Origin: CAMTWZ01 sp964412365
GTDB taxonomy: Bacteria; Bacteroidota; Rhodothermia; Balneolales; HLUCCA01
DNA: 52,840 nt
Assembly (NCBI GenBank): GCA_964412365.1
Contig: CAYPOI010000009.1
Location: 1-52,840, forward strand
Direction of reading: 5' to 3'
Of the stretch, positions 21,404 to 30,634 are shown in pieces. Position 1 is the stretch's first letter. Every line of letters starts with the position of its first letter. The notes beneath the pieces are model-generated. The model was not told the origin of the DNA. It worked only from the letters and a program-made list of their open reading frames with translations, and did no database searches. Both the position numbers and the translations under genes were made by a program.

Positions 21404-22671
21404 CAGGAATTGGATCTGTCTTTGATCAGATTGATCAGGTCGCGCGTCTGCAAGCGTTGAAGATTCAGGATGTGGGGCCATTCCACCATCCGCACACGGG
21501 CTTCTTTCGCATCATTGATAAGCATCTGGTGGCCGAGTGTCACCACCCAGGCGGTTGAATCCAATGCGGCGATAGCGCTCATTTCCCGACCTTTTGCAAT
21601 GATGCGGACCGGGCGGAACTCGACCGGTGTGGGACCGAATAATTCAGGAGTGCGTGTTCCTGGTTCATCCGCGAACGTGATTTCGCGAGCCATCGTCGGT
21701 GCCACAAAAATGCCTTCCACACCTTGACGCGGATGTTTGTACAGAGCGCTGTTTGGAATCAGCGTGGCTTGCTCGGTTTCGCCATAGAGGATGTCGACAG
21801 AAACGAATGATCCTGGACGGATGAGACGTCCTGGATTCGGAACATCCAGCTCGCCTTGAGTGGAATAGGAAGCAGGATTCAGGAACGGAGAAATGCGATT
21901 GAGTGAGGCGACGATCACCGTGTCGGGAAACGCGGTGGATGTGATGAGAGCCGTCATGCCGATGCGGACCCGACTGAGCATCTGTTCATTCAGAATCACT
22001 TCGATATGCATCAGGCTCAGGTCGCCGATGATGAACATACGGGTGCTGTTGTTCACCACTTGGCCGATTTCAGCATTCCGCTGACCGATCGTCCCACCGA
22101 TGGGTGATTTGACCACCGTGTTTTCGAGGGCGGTCTGGCTTTCGCGCAAGACCGAGGATGCTTGGTTTTCTTGAGCTTGGGAGAGCATCAGACCGGCTTC
22201 GGCTTGTTCCACCAAAGCCTCGAGAGCTTCGCGCTCGGCCACGCTTTCCATGTTTTGCGCCGATAAGGCGCGACTACGAGCGAGCTGGCCACGACGCTGG
22301 TTCAGCAAAGCCTGCGCTTGCATGGTTTGGGCTTTGGAGATCTCGAGGCCGGCTTGGGACTGGCGTAGTCGCTCACGGGCTTCGGTATCGCGCAGACGAA
22401 CCAAGGCTTGCCCTTTTTGCACATACTGACCATCCGATACAAGAACTTCCACCACGACACCAGGCACCTCTGGGAAAATCTCGGTCTGATTGCGAGCCCG
22501 AACTACCCCGCTCAATCGTTCTTCCAACGGAAGGCTGCCATGACGGGCTTGGGTTACCTCAACGGTAGGGGTGGTTCGCTCACGACCACCGGAATTGGAT
22601 TGATCTTCAGACGAACAAGCGAACGAGGCGAGGAGACCGATGGACAGAAAAAATCGCGACTGGATATGCAA
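21403..22671 (-). CDS. RND pump periplasmic adaptor (HlyD/MFP) lipoprotein
   Basis: A 422-residue membrane-fusion protein that would bridge the RND permease and an outer-membrane channel. The N-terminus has a hydrophobic stretch and a plausible lipoprotein Cys (ASFACSS). The lipoyl halves are seen around EIFPEVPGVVVEVLVSDGQ and VVKSPIGGTIG, separated by an Ala/Gln-rich coiled-coil hairpin, followed by a beta-barrel region. The only start in front of the signal sequence is a TTG (22669-22671), which lies just 8 bases after the terminator-like hairpin at 22679-22717, leaving almost no leader. The true start or the transcription layout may therefore differ. Confidence 0.88.
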   Translation of the reverse strand: MHIQSRFFLSIGLLASFACSSEDQSNSGGRERTTPTVEVTQARHGSLPLEERLSGVVRARNQTEIFPEVPGVVVEVLVSDGQYVQKGQALVRLRDTEARERLRQSQAGLEISKAQTMQAQALLNQRRGQLARSRALSAQNMESVAEREALEALVEQAEAGLMLSQAQENQASSVLRESQTALENTVVKSPIGGTIGQRNAEIGQVVNNSTRMFIIGDLSLMHIEVILNEQMLSRVRIGMTALITSTAFPDTVIVASLNRISPFLNPASYSTQGELDVPNPGRLIRPGSFVSVDILYGETEQATLIPNSALYKHPRQGVEGIFVAPTMAREITFADEPGTRTPELFGPTPVEFRPVRIIAKGREMSAIAALDSTAWVVTLGHQMLINDAKEARVRMVEWPHILNLQRLQTRDLINLIKDRSNS

Positions 22672-22678
22672 AACAAAA

Positions 22679-22717
22679 ATAGCTTGGATATGAAATAAGA
22701 GGCCATATCCAAGCTAT
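22679..22717 (-). terminator. Rho-independent terminator after the S74 protein gene
   Basis: Perfect 14-bp arms (22704-22717 and 22679-22692) with an 11-base loop are followed on the minus strand by TTTTTGTTTTG. It lies downstream of the gene ending at 22760. The T-run merges with the start region of the adaptor gene and also reads TATTTTTG, which fits the Bacteroidota -7 promoter consensus TAnnTTTG. Confidence 0.75.
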
Positions 22718-22759
22718 CAGTAAATCAGCGTTTAAACTGTTAAAGGAGATTAAATCTCT

Positions 22760-24355
22760 TCATTCGTTGCGTAAGCGCTCGATTTCAGCCTTGAGGGCGT
22801 CAATCTGATCCTGTTGCTCTTGTATGGCTTTGATGAGAACAGGAATCATTTCAGTATAGTTCACCGATTTGAATTCGACGACAGATGTCTCGGCGGATGG
22901 ACCCGCGCCGAGCGCATCCCCTGTCGATACGATCTGGCGGTTGTTGTGCACCAGATTCGGGAATAAGGTCTCCATCTCTTGAGCGATCACACCGAAATGC
23001 GTGCCGGATGGAAGCGATAACCCAGTATCGTTGCGATACTGATACGAATACACGTTCACGTTCATCAACTTCGACAGGGTTGATGAAAGTGGTGCGATGC
23101 CCTCTTTCAACATTCGGTCGGAGGATTGAGTGATGGTTCCGGAATGGGTGATGTTGCCGTTCACGGTCATGTTTCCATTGGAAATGATGGCGGTGGCGTT
23201 GGTGCCATTGGCGTTCACAATCAGTCCTAGGTTATTGCCAGACGCATTATTCACAAAAATTTCAGCGCCTATGTTGTCGCCGGCGGTGGCTGTGTTGGCT
23301 CTAGCAATGAGCCCGAAGTTACGAACCGACGAGTTGCCAGCGGAAGCAACCATCCCAAGGTTATGGGTATTGCTGGTCGTGTACGATTGACCTTCAACGC
23401 CCACGTTGCCTCGTGCACCACCCACAGTTCCACCAGCGAAGCCGAAGACACCCGTGTTCAGGTTGGAATTGTTTCTTGCTATTCCATACAAGCCGAAGTT
23501 GATAGATCCGAAGTTGCCCTGTGCCTCTTTTGGATCTCCGAAAGGAACAATTTCGCCGGAGCCGGCGCCAATAGAGAATCCGATGGATCCCGCTGTGATT
23601 TTCGATGTGCCTTCCGACACATTGTAGCTGGCATAAGATCCTGTTCCAGTGGCATTGGCTGCGTTATTTTGACCGGTCACACGACTGTAGGTTCCATAAA
23701 TAAAGGTGGGAGTCGTGCCAGCCGGTGTCACATGAGTGAAGGTGCCACCTGCAGACGGGGAGTTGGTGGTCACAAAATTCTGATAAGCCAATGCGGATTT
23801 GCTTCCACTCACACGGGTCACGATGGCGGAATCGCCTTCATCTGAATTGATGATGCGCGGTATACTTGGGTCGAACGAGTTGCCTGCCGCCAATGCGAAG
23901 GGTACCGACCAGACCCGACTTGCGCCGAGATCCGAATAGGTTGTGCCACCCGCGAAATCGGCTTCCAGTTTCACGTAGATCGCCTCGCCGTTCCAGTTGA
24001 TGTCGGAGAAGGCACCATCACCTGGTGTTCCTCCACCGATCACAAAGCTAAGTACGCCAAAGGCGTCGCTGGTCACGGAATGGGTTTCGACATAGCGTAC
24101 ATCCCCAGTCGAAGAATTTGCCAAGATCGAGACGCGAAGACCGACGGGTTGATTGGCTAGAATCTCGCCGGAGGCGTTACGGGCTACTGCTTGATAACTC
24201 ACACCTTGAGGCACCGCCACATTCGCAATGCTTGGAGCACTTGCTTTGAAAGCGGACTGGGCACCAGTAAGGATGGGCTCGATATCTTGAGCGGACAAAT
24301 TGACAGCAAAAAGGGCGCACATGCCCATGGATAGGAGTCGTTTCATAGGAATCAT
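22760..24355 (-). CDS. Secreted protein with S74 intramolecular chaperone domain
   Basis: A 531-residue exported protein with a signal peptide ending LSAQ. The middle is a repetitive Gly/Asn/Ser/Thr-rich region of beta-structure type. The C-terminal ~130 residues match the peptidase S74 / intramolecular chaperone family: SSDRMLKEGI (Ser of the self-cleavage site and Lys), FGVIAQEME, VNYTEMIPVLIKAIQEQ and a final coiled coil. This family trimerises fibre-like proteins and then cleaves itself off; in Bacteroidota such proteins are usually surface-exposed. It may start at 24355 or at the second Met (24346). It follows the T9SS cargo gene by 10 nt, suggesting co-transcription, and is followed by a terminator. 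Confidence 0.88.
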   Translation of the reverse strand: MIPMKRLLSMGMCALFAVNLSAQDIEPILTGAQSAFKASAPSIANVAVPQGVSYQAVARNASGEILANQPVGLRVSILANSSTGDVRYVETHSVTSDAFGVLSFVIGGGTPGDGAFSDINWNGEAIYVKLEADFAGGTTYSDLGASRVWSVPFALAAGNSFDPSIPRIINSDEGDSAIVTRVSGSKSALAYQNFVTTNSPSAGGTFTHVTPAGTTPTFIYGTYSRVTGQNNAANATGTGSYASYNVSEGTSKITAGSIGFSIGAGSGEIVPFGDPKEAQGNFGSINFGLYGIARNNSNLNTGVFGFAGGTVGGARGNVGVEGQSYTTSNTHNLGMVASAGNSSVRNFGLIARANTATAGDNIGAEIFVNNASGNNLGLIVNANGTNATAIISNGNMTVNGNITHSGTITQSSDRMLKEGIAPLSSTLSKLMNVNVYSYQYRNDTGLSLPSGTHFGVIAQEMETLFPNLVHNNRQIVSTGDALGAGPSAETSVVEFKSVNYTEMIPVLIKAIQEQQDQIDALKAEIERLRNE

Positions 24356-24365
24356 AATGGTTGGA

Positions 24366-24893
24366 TTATTTGACTAAGGTCATTCGGCGGGTGGAGATCA
24401 CCTCGCCATTGAGTTGCATGCGGTACAGATACACGCCGGAGCTGAGCGCGGAGGCGTTGAAGTTGACCTGATACTGGCCTGCGGCACGGTCCTCGTTCAC
24501 AAGCACAGCCACTTCACGACCGAGTATGTCATACACACTCAGTCGAGTCTTACCGGCAACCGATAACTGAAAACGGATAACAGTCGTTGGGTTGAACGGG
24601 TTCGGATAGTTTCCATCCAAACGCGTGACCAATGGTGTTTCGGGTTTGTCGGGTGAGTCGATCGATACCACTGTTCCAGGAGTCGTATAGGCGAAGCCGC
24701 CGCTGAGGGAGCCTCCTGTTCCACTGGAATTGCCGGTGTTCACACCGCTGATCACACCGCTCATGCTTCGTCCGTCGCCGGAAAACGTTCCGGGCAACGG
24801 ATTGAACACGCCGGCGGATATTGTCTGCGCATGAGACGTAGTCGCACAAAGCGTCAGCCCCATCAGACATAGCATACTGATTTTATAGCCCAT
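24366..24893 (-). CDS. Small secreted protein with T9SS type A sorting domain
   Basis: A 175-residue exported protein: signal peptide (to about AHA), a short Gly/Ser-rich body, and a C-terminal sorting domain of about 85 residues starting NYPNPFNPTT, with VYDILGREV and SSGVYLYRMQ and ending RRMTLVK. That domain directs cargo through the type IX secretion system and is typically removed at the cell surface. The body is too short for a known enzyme, so a surface or matrix role is likely. The segment coding IRFQLSVAG overlaps a DNA stretch with 7-bp periodicity (24553-24580). Confidence 0.88.
   Translation of the reverse strand: MGYKISMLCLMGLTLCATTSHAQTISAGVFNPLPGTFSGDGRSMSGVISGVNTGNSSGTGGSLSGGFAYTTPGTVVSIDSPDKPETPLVTRLDGNYPNPFNPTTVIRFQLSVAGKTRLSVYDILGREVAVLVNEDRAAGQYQVNFNASALSSGVYLYRMQLNGEVISTRRMTLVK
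24553..24580 (-). repeat. Possible heptamer tract in T9SS domain
   Basis: On the plus strand CCGGCAA, CCGATAA, CTGAAAA, CGGATAA follow in 7-bp register, resembling the CCGAAAA/CTGAAAA units at 11232-11254. The protein domain has its normal length here, so this could be chance or sequence conversion rather than insertion. Confidence 0.4.
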
Positions 24894-24952
24894 TTGAATT
24901 GTTTAGAAGACGTTGGTTTGTTCTGCAAGATGTTAACAACGAACCCGAATTC

Positions 24953-27163
24953 CTACAAGTGGGTTCCCAAATAGTCTGTATATAGAGTCATTAAATACAG
25001 ATAGGACGCTCGATTGTACCAAACACCATGCGCGCCAGGGGGAAAGATTCGTAGGTCGTGATCGATGCGGTTGTCGATGAGTCCTTTGGCGAATTGGAAG
25101 GTGTGCTGCACGTGCACATTTTCGTCCATGGACGAATGCACAAGAAGTAATTTTCCTTTCATTTGCGATGCTCTCGTTGTGGGACTGCTCTTCACGTATC
25201 CCGCTTCGTTTTGTCCGATCAAGCCCATGTAGCGCTCGGTGTAGATGGTGTCGTACAAGCGCCAATCCGAGACTGGTGCGCCAGAGATGCCGACTTTGAA
25301 ACGACCCGGATGCGCCGTCATGGCATACAGGACCATGTATCCGCCATAACTATGGCCACGGATGGCGATTCGATCTCCATCCACATAGGGAAGGGTAGAC
25401 AGATGATCTGCGGTTTCTTTGAAGTCGATGGCTTCGAGCTCTCCAAGTCTCAAGTAGACTTGCTTCTCGAAATCACGTCCATATCCGCTCGAGCCACGAT
25501 TGTTCACGGAAACGATGATGTACCCTTGCTGGGTGAGGTATTGGCGCCAGTTGTTGCTTTCCCACTGATTGTAGACGGATTGAGAACCTGGTCCGCCATA
25601 CACATCCAGAATGACAGGATATTTCTTGGTGGGATCGAAAGGATGCGGGTACAAGATCATCGCATCGAGTGTCACGCCTTCACTGGTTGTGAACGAAAAC
25701 AGATTCCGTTTCGAATAGGCGTTGGTTTTGACGGCTTCCTTCACGGCCTCGTTGGTTTCAAGCGCTCGGACCAAGCGTCCGCGACGGTCTTTCAGCAACA
25801 CTTGCGGTGGCGTGTCGATGTTCGAATAGCGGTCGATGAAAAACGCCGCGTTCGGACCCATATCGATCGTATGCCGACCCGCTTCTGTCGTCAATTTCTG
25901 CTTCCCACGACCATTCGTTCCGATCACGTACAAATGACGTTCGAGTGGGGACGCCTCGGTGGATCCATAATACAGGAGTTTGGCCTTTGCGTCGTAGGTG
26001 TATAAGTTTGTGACATCCCATTTGCCGGTGGTCACTTGACGGATGAGCTTCCCGTCATATCCGTATTGGTACACATGGCGGAATCCGTCGCGGTCCGAAA
26101 TCCAGAAGAAATCCTTCGAATCGGATGGGAATATGACATGATGATCGATGCCTTCGAAGAAATTATACACATCGATCCAAGTATCGGATGTTTCCTCTAA
26201 GACCAGTTTCTTCGCACCGGAGGCCACATCAAAAAAGTACATCTTGAGGTGGTTTTGTTCGCGGTTCATCCAGATGAGGGAGAGTTGGCCCGGAACGGAT
26301 GTCCAATAGATCCGCGGGATATAGCTGTCGGGATTCTCTCCGGTTTCCATGAACCGGACGTCGCCGGAGGTTACATCCACCACACCGATGCGCATGGTGG
26401 GATTGGTTTGTCCCACTTTAGGATATCGGAGGGTGACATATTGTGGTTGACCGGCACCTTCGTAATCGGTCATTTGGAAGATCGGGACCTCGGTTTCGTC
26501 TTCCTGCCAGAACGCGATGTGACGGCTGTCGTGCGACCAAGACCAAGCCTGCGCCAAGCCGAATTCTTCTTCATACACCCATCCGAAACGGCCATTGAAC
26601 ACGTGCTCGGATCCGTCGTGGGTCAATCGGGTTTCGCTATTGGTCGCGAAGGTGTACGTATACAAGTCCCCTCCGCGTTGGAAGCCGACTTTGGAGCCAT
26701 CTGGCGAGAGTTCCGCAGTTCCCGCATCACGAGCGACCAATTTCAGGGATTTGTCGGCGATGCTGTACACGTAGAAATCGGAGATGCCGGAACGACGGTA
26801 GATCGCTCTGAAATTGCTGGCAAAAAAGAGATACTTCGAATCGGCCGTCCAGCTGAAGCTGTTGTATGTGAAGGGGGTAGATGTGCCCGGAAACGTGATG
26901 CCCGTCCCATCAAACACCAATGCGTCTTGGGAATTGGCCGGATTGTAGGACCGGATTTCGTTTTTCGCGGTTTCGCGGTTGAATTGGTTGTACGAAAACC
27001 GACTTCCGTTATCGATCCATAGGATGTTTTGCGGACCGTTCGCGCCGCTGAAGATGGTTCGGGCGTTCAGGGCCTCATCAAGCGAGGTGAAGGTTTGTTG
27101 CGCGTGTGCTCCGGTGACGAAGAGCAAAGTGAGAAGCAGGAACGTGGTTTTGCGAAACAGCAT
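24953..27163 (-). CDS. S9 family dipeptidyl peptidase IV-like protease
   Basis: About 736 residues, an exported serine peptidase that would remove N-terminal dipeptides from peptides in the periplasm or at the surface. Start ATG 27161-27163 (MLFRKTTFLLLTLL) places the signal peptide at the very N-terminus; the frame could extend to 27217 but that would bury it. Residues up to about 480 form the DPP-IV N-terminal beta-propeller, with the glutamate motif VYEEEFG that anchors the substrate amino group. The C-terminal alpha/beta hydrolase domain has Ser in RGHSYGGY, Asp in HSSMDENVH and His in PGAHGVW. It is divergent from the gene at 27220, with 56 bp between the two starts. Confidence 0.93.
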   Translation of the reverse strand: MLFRKTTFLLLTLLFVTGAHAQQTFTSLDEALNARTIFSGANGPQNILWIDNGSRFSYNQFNRETAKNEIRSYNPANSQDALVFDGTGITFPGTSTPFTYNSFSWTADSKYLFFASNFRAIYRRSGISDFYVYSIADKSLKLVARDAGTAELSPDGSKVGFQRGGDLYTYTFATNSETRLTHDGSEHVFNGRFGWVYEEEFGLAQAWSWSHDSRHIAFWQEDETEVPIFQMTDYEGAGQPQYVTLRYPKVGQTNPTMRIGVVDVTSGDVRFMETGENPDSYIPRIYWTSVPGQLSLIWMNREQNHLKMYFFDVASGAKKLVLEETSDTWIDVYNFFEGIDHHVIFPSDSKDFFWISDRDGFRHVYQYGYDGKLIRQVTTGKWDVTNLYTYDAKAKLLYYGSTEASPLERHLYVIGTNGRGKQKLTTEAGRHTIDMGPNAAFFIDRYSNIDTPPQVLLKDRRGRLVRALETNEAVKEAVKTNAYSKRNLFSFTTSEGVTLDAMILYPHPFDPTKKYPVILDVYGGPGSQSVYNQWESNNWRQYLTQQGYIIVSVNNRGSSGYGRDFEKQVYLRLGELEAIDFKETADHLSTLPYVDGDRIAIRGHSYGGYMVLYAMTAHPGRFKVGISGAPVSDWRLYDTIYTERYMGLIGQNEAGYVKSSPTTRASQMKGKLLLVHSSMDENVHVQHTFQFAKGLIDNRIDHDLRIFPPGAHGVWYNRASYLYLMTLYTDYLGTHL

Positions 27164-27219
27164 AAATCGGAGGCGGATAAGGTTTGGTGAATGACCTCTC
27201 AAGATAGTAGTTTGCATTT

Positions 27220-28254
27220 ATGCAGCATAGGATCGTCGCCGAACTCATTTCGGGAAAACCGAATTGGAACGCGGTTCTGGGGTTACCCGCACCAGATTTT
27301 ACAATCGAAGAAGAACGGTTTTTGGATGGACCGGTGGATGATGTGTGCGCCATTCCGGGCCAATCGGTCGATGCACTCGGTTTGGATTCCATTCGCGCCA
27401 TCGTCTATAGCGAAGCGGTTGTGAAACTCATCTCGCGTTCGGTGGATCTGGTGCCGAATCATCATCACCCACTGGCCCAGTATACCGGGATGGCCAAAAC
27501 CATATTGCGGACCACATCCGCGATCGGGGCGCTTCATCCGCAAAATACCATGCCGTTGCGATTGGGGCGTATCGCGGGGCGGACGTGGATTCTCGACCAA
27601 TTGCGACGGTTCACATCCGCTTGGCAAATCCCTTCGCAGATCGAACAAGTAGGGCATGTGTTGATGGGGGATATTCTTGAAGAAGCGGCCCCGATTATGG
27701 CGAATGATCCGGATTTGCAGCGCTTGGGAGCGGCCTGGATTCAACGCACATCCGAATTGACCATCGCCGAAACCGACTCCATCTGGCCAGAAACAACCGG
27801 GTTCGCACAATCCAACCATGCGATTCGATATATGCTATTGCGAGCCACGAACGGATTGTTGGCGCCGGTTCCGATTGGTGGGCCATCGCGGCCATACTTG
27901 CACGTAATGAGCCGCTCGGCGGCTCATATGGCCTGGAAGCGTCGTGATGAGGACCTCGGATGGTTGGCTGCGGCTGCGGGCATCATTCATGCGTTCGAGC
28001 AGGAGCGTCGGCCAAAGCCCACGCGCATCTTGTTCCATTGGGCGATGCATCATCTGCTGGGGCGGACCAATAGTCTGCCGGGTGGCGCGAATGTGGCATC
28101 GACCCGACGCATCGGAGTTCGTGTGATGCAGCCCGACACCTTCCGAGATCCCATCACCACAGGTATGTACATTCCGCCGGATGCCAACGACGTGGTGGGT
28201 CGGTTGGAACAGGCGTTCACTGAACATCATCGTTCCAATCGCAATCCGAAATGA
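27220..28254 (+). CDS. Hypothetical protein, coupled to hybrid kinase
   Basis: A 344-residue protein I do not recognise. It is mostly helical by composition, has no signal peptide or clear membrane helix, and contains His-rich NHHHPLAQY near residue 80 and several Trp residues in the middle. The stop overlaps the start of the hybrid kinase (ATGA), so the two are translationally coupled and may act together. The start at 27220 is the first ATG after the short divergent intergenic region. It could be a ligand-handling enzyme or kinase accessory, but nothing shown in the sequence decides this. Confidence 0.75.
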   Translation: MQHRIVAELISGKPNWNAVLGLPAPDFTIEEERFLDGPVDDVCAIPGQSVDALGLDSIRAIVYSEAVVKLISRSVDLVPNHHHPLAQYTGMAKTILRTTSAIGALHPQNTMPLRLGRIAGRTWILDQLRRFTSAWQIPSQIEQVGHVLMGDILEEAAPIMANDPDLQRLGAAWIQRTSELTIAETDSIWPETTGFAQSNHAIRYMLLRATNGLLAPVPIGGPSRPYLHVMSRSAAHMAWKRRDEDLGWLAAAAGIIHAFEQERRPKPTRILFHWAMHHLLGRTNSLPGGANVASTRRIGVRVMQPDTFRDPITTGMYIPPDANDVVGRLEQAFTEHHRSNRNPK

Positions 28255-30524
28255 ACGAATTATCGGCCCGCATCCTGATAGTTGAAGACGAACCGATTCT
28301 GGCCAAAGAGCTTGAAATCCGGTTAAAAAAGCGCGGATTGACGATTGTGGGCCTGGCTCGGAACAGCGCATCCGCCATTGCGTTGGCCGCCACGGAAAAG
28401 CCTGACTTGGTGATGATGGACATCCATATTGAAGGCTTGCCTGATGGAATCGACACGGCACGAATGATCTGGGAGCAATTCGGCATCGGTTCGGTGTTTC
28501 TGACCGGATTTGGGGATGAAGCCACCATTCAACGCGCGAAATCGGCCGAGCCTTTAGGGTACATCCTCAAGCCGTTCGGAGACCGCGATCTGCAAACCAC
28601 GGTCGAAATGGCCTTGGTGAAAAGCCGTCTTCAACAAAAACTGAGGGAGAACGAGGCGTGGTTGTCGGTCACCCTCAACAGTGTGGCCGAGGCGCTCATC
28701 GCCACCGACGCGAAAGGCCAGATCCGTCTGATGAACAAGCCCGCTGAAACCTTGACCGGATGGGATGCCGCATCGGTGATGGGCTATGATTTTGACGAGG
28801 TGTTTCGTGCGGTGGAAGAGATCAGTGGCGTGGCGGTTCCCGATCCGGTGAACGATGTGATGAAGACCCGCAAGCAGATCAACCTCGATCGGGATGTGAT
28901 GCTCAAATCCTTGACCGGACATTTGACTCCCGTCCGATTCGCCGCGCAACCCATCAAATCGGACAAGGGCTTCTTGCTTGGCGTCGTCGTTACGTTTTCG
29001 GACATGACCCACCGTCGCAAGCTCGAAGACGCACTTCGTGAAAACGAGCTTACGTTTCGGCAGGTGATCGAGAGCAGCAGCGACCTGCTGTGGCAAGTGG
29101 ATATGGAGGGACGTATTCTGTTTGCGAACCCAGCCTCGCAACGCCTGATCGGCTACAATCCGGATTACTTGAAGGGACGCGACCTGTTCGCCTTCATCCA
29201 TCCCGACGATCGTCCGGCGCTGCGCATGATGCTGTCGCAATCGTATGCGAAGGATGGGGCGTCGAAACCCCTCACCATCCGGTTCCATCATCGGAACAAG
29301 AGCCTGGTGGATCTCGAAACGATCGCTTCGGCGAATCGCTGGGACGAAAAACATATCGGAGTGATCTTGAACGCGCGCGACATTTCGGGTCAGGCCCGGG
29401 CCGACGACATCTTGGCCAAAGCTGAAGAGAAAGCACGTCAAGTGAACAAGTTTAAGGCCGGTTTTCTGGCGAGTCTGAGCCATGAGATGCGCACGCCTTT
29501 GACGGGCATCCTCGGAATCGGGTCCATTTTGGAGATGGATTTGCATGGTGAGCAGCTCGAAATGGCGCAGCAGATCGTGATCAGCGGCAAGCGATTGTTG
29601 GCGACGATGGAATCGATCGTGGATCTGGCCAAGGTCGAATCAGGCGAGATCGTTTTGCAGCCCGAGCGATTGGAATTGGTGGGCGTGTTGAATGAGGCGG
29701 TTCGAACGTATGCGCCGCTGGCCGCTGAAAAAGGACTACGGTTGAAAGTGCAGGTGAAACAGGATCCGGGGAACTCGTTCCTCGACCGGCGCTGGGTGAG
29801 GCAATCGTTACTGCATCTGATCCGGTTCCATATGCAGCACACCATGAAAGGAAGTGTGAGCGCGACCGTGAGTGTGGATGAGGAAAAAGGCTTGGCCGTC
29901 GTGGCCATCACCGACACCGGAATCGGATTTTCGGACGAGAACATGGCCAAGATGCTGGATTCGCCGGAGGTGGACATGGGGCTGACCATCGCCGCGGGCA
30001 TCATCCGCCACTTGGGTGGTGACGTCTCCATCGTATCGCGGCGCGGGCACGGAACCACAATCACGGTCCGCTTCCCCATGCATAAAGACGCGGTGGCGCA
30101 CGACAAGCGGATCTCTTACAAAGCGGTGGATGAGGCCTTCAAAGCGATCAAAGATCGTCCGTATATCTTGATCGTGGACGATGATGCCGACACGCGGCAG
30201 ACCTTATCGCGCCTGTTGAACTCGTTTTGCGACATCCGCGTGGCATCGACTTTGATTCAGGCGTTCGAGATTGTTCCGGTGGAGCCGATCGATCTGGTTT
30301 TGGCCGACATCCGCATGGAAACCGAAGACGCCGGCTTTCGCTTGCTGGAGCGGATCCACAACCTTCCTAAGTTGCAGAAGCCCACGGTCATCGCCATCAC
30401 CGCCCATGCGCAATCGGGCGATCGCGACCGCTTTTTGAACGCCGGATTTGACGGATATATCGCCAAGCCGTTCGACAAAGAAGACCTCCATCATGAGATA
30501 AAAAAGCTGTTGCTGAAGCGCTGA
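28251..30524 (+). CDS. Hybrid histidine kinase REC-PAS-PAS-HK-REC
   Basis: A 757-residue cytoplasmic protein. An N-terminal receiver (Asp57 in MMDIHIEG, the CheY-like type often found in front of PAS sensors) is followed by two PAS domains (about residues 135-255 and 265-385), DHp with His411 in SLSHEMRTPL, a HATPase-like domain, and a C-terminal receiver with LADIRMETED and Lys in AKPFDKED. The G1 box TDTGIGFS is present, but at the N-box the usual Asn-rich motif is replaced by LIRFHMQHTMKG and the G2 box is weak (DMGLTIA). ATP binding may be impaired, or the protein may act mainly as a phosphatase or phosphotransfer scaffold. It is coupled to the unknown gene before it. Confidence 0.88.
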   Translation: MNELSARILIVEDEPILAKELEIRLKKRGLTIVGLARNSASAIALAATEKPDLVMMDIHIEGLPDGIDTARMIWEQFGIGSVFLTGFGDEATIQRAKSAEPLGYILKPFGDRDLQTTVEMALVKSRLQQKLRENEAWLSVTLNSVAEALIATDAKGQIRLMNKPAETLTGWDAASVMGYDFDEVFRAVEEISGVAVPDPVNDVMKTRKQINLDRDVMLKSLTGHLTPVRFAAQPIKSDKGFLLGVVVTFSDMTHRRKLEDALRENELTFRQVIESSSDLLWQVDMEGRILFANPASQRLIGYNPDYLKGRDLFAFIHPDDRPALRMMLSQSYAKDGASKPLTIRFHHRNKSLVDLETIASANRWDEKHIGVILNARDISGQARADDILAKAEEKARQVNKFKAGFLASLSHEMRTPLTGILGIGSILEMDLHGEQLEMAQQIVISGKRLLATMESIVDLAKVESGEIVLQPERLELVGVLNEAVRTYAPLAAEKGLRLKVQVKQDPGNSFLDRRWVRQSLLHLIRFHMQHTMKGSVSATVSVDEEKGLAVVAITDTGIGFSDENMAKMLDSPEVDMGLTIAAGIIRHLGGDVSIVSRRGHGTTITVRFPMHKDAVAHDKRISYKAVDEAFKAIKDRPYILIVDDDADTRQTLSRLLNSFCDIRVASTLIQAFEIVPVEPIDLVLADIRMETEDAGFRLLERIHNLPKLQKPTVIAITAHAQSGDRDRFLNAGFDGYIAKPFDKEDLHHEIKKLLLKR

Positions 30525-30567
30525 TACCGCTTGATATATGTGTGAAATATGTGTAAGATACGTGGCG

Positions 30568-30630
30568 GTAGACCGTAGGTCGTAGACCGTTTAAGAGTCA
30601 CGACCTACGACCTACGGCCCACGGTCTACG
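30568..30630. repeat. Inverted heptamer tracts, GTAGACC / ACGACCT family
   Basis: The left arm (30568-30590) is GTAGACC, GTAGGTC, GTAGACC, GT; the right arm (30600-30630) is ACGACCT twice, ACGGCCC, ACGGTCT, ACG. The arms are reverse complements in outline and could form a hairpin with a 9-base loop. It fills most of the gap between the hybrid kinase and the small gene at 30635. Confidence 0.85.
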
Positions 30631-30634
30631 CCCC

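Noticed and set aside
21404..21481. Upstream start for the RND permease
   Set aside because: It adds 26 polar residues overlapping the adaptor gene; MPITQTSIKRPVATAM is the normal RND start.
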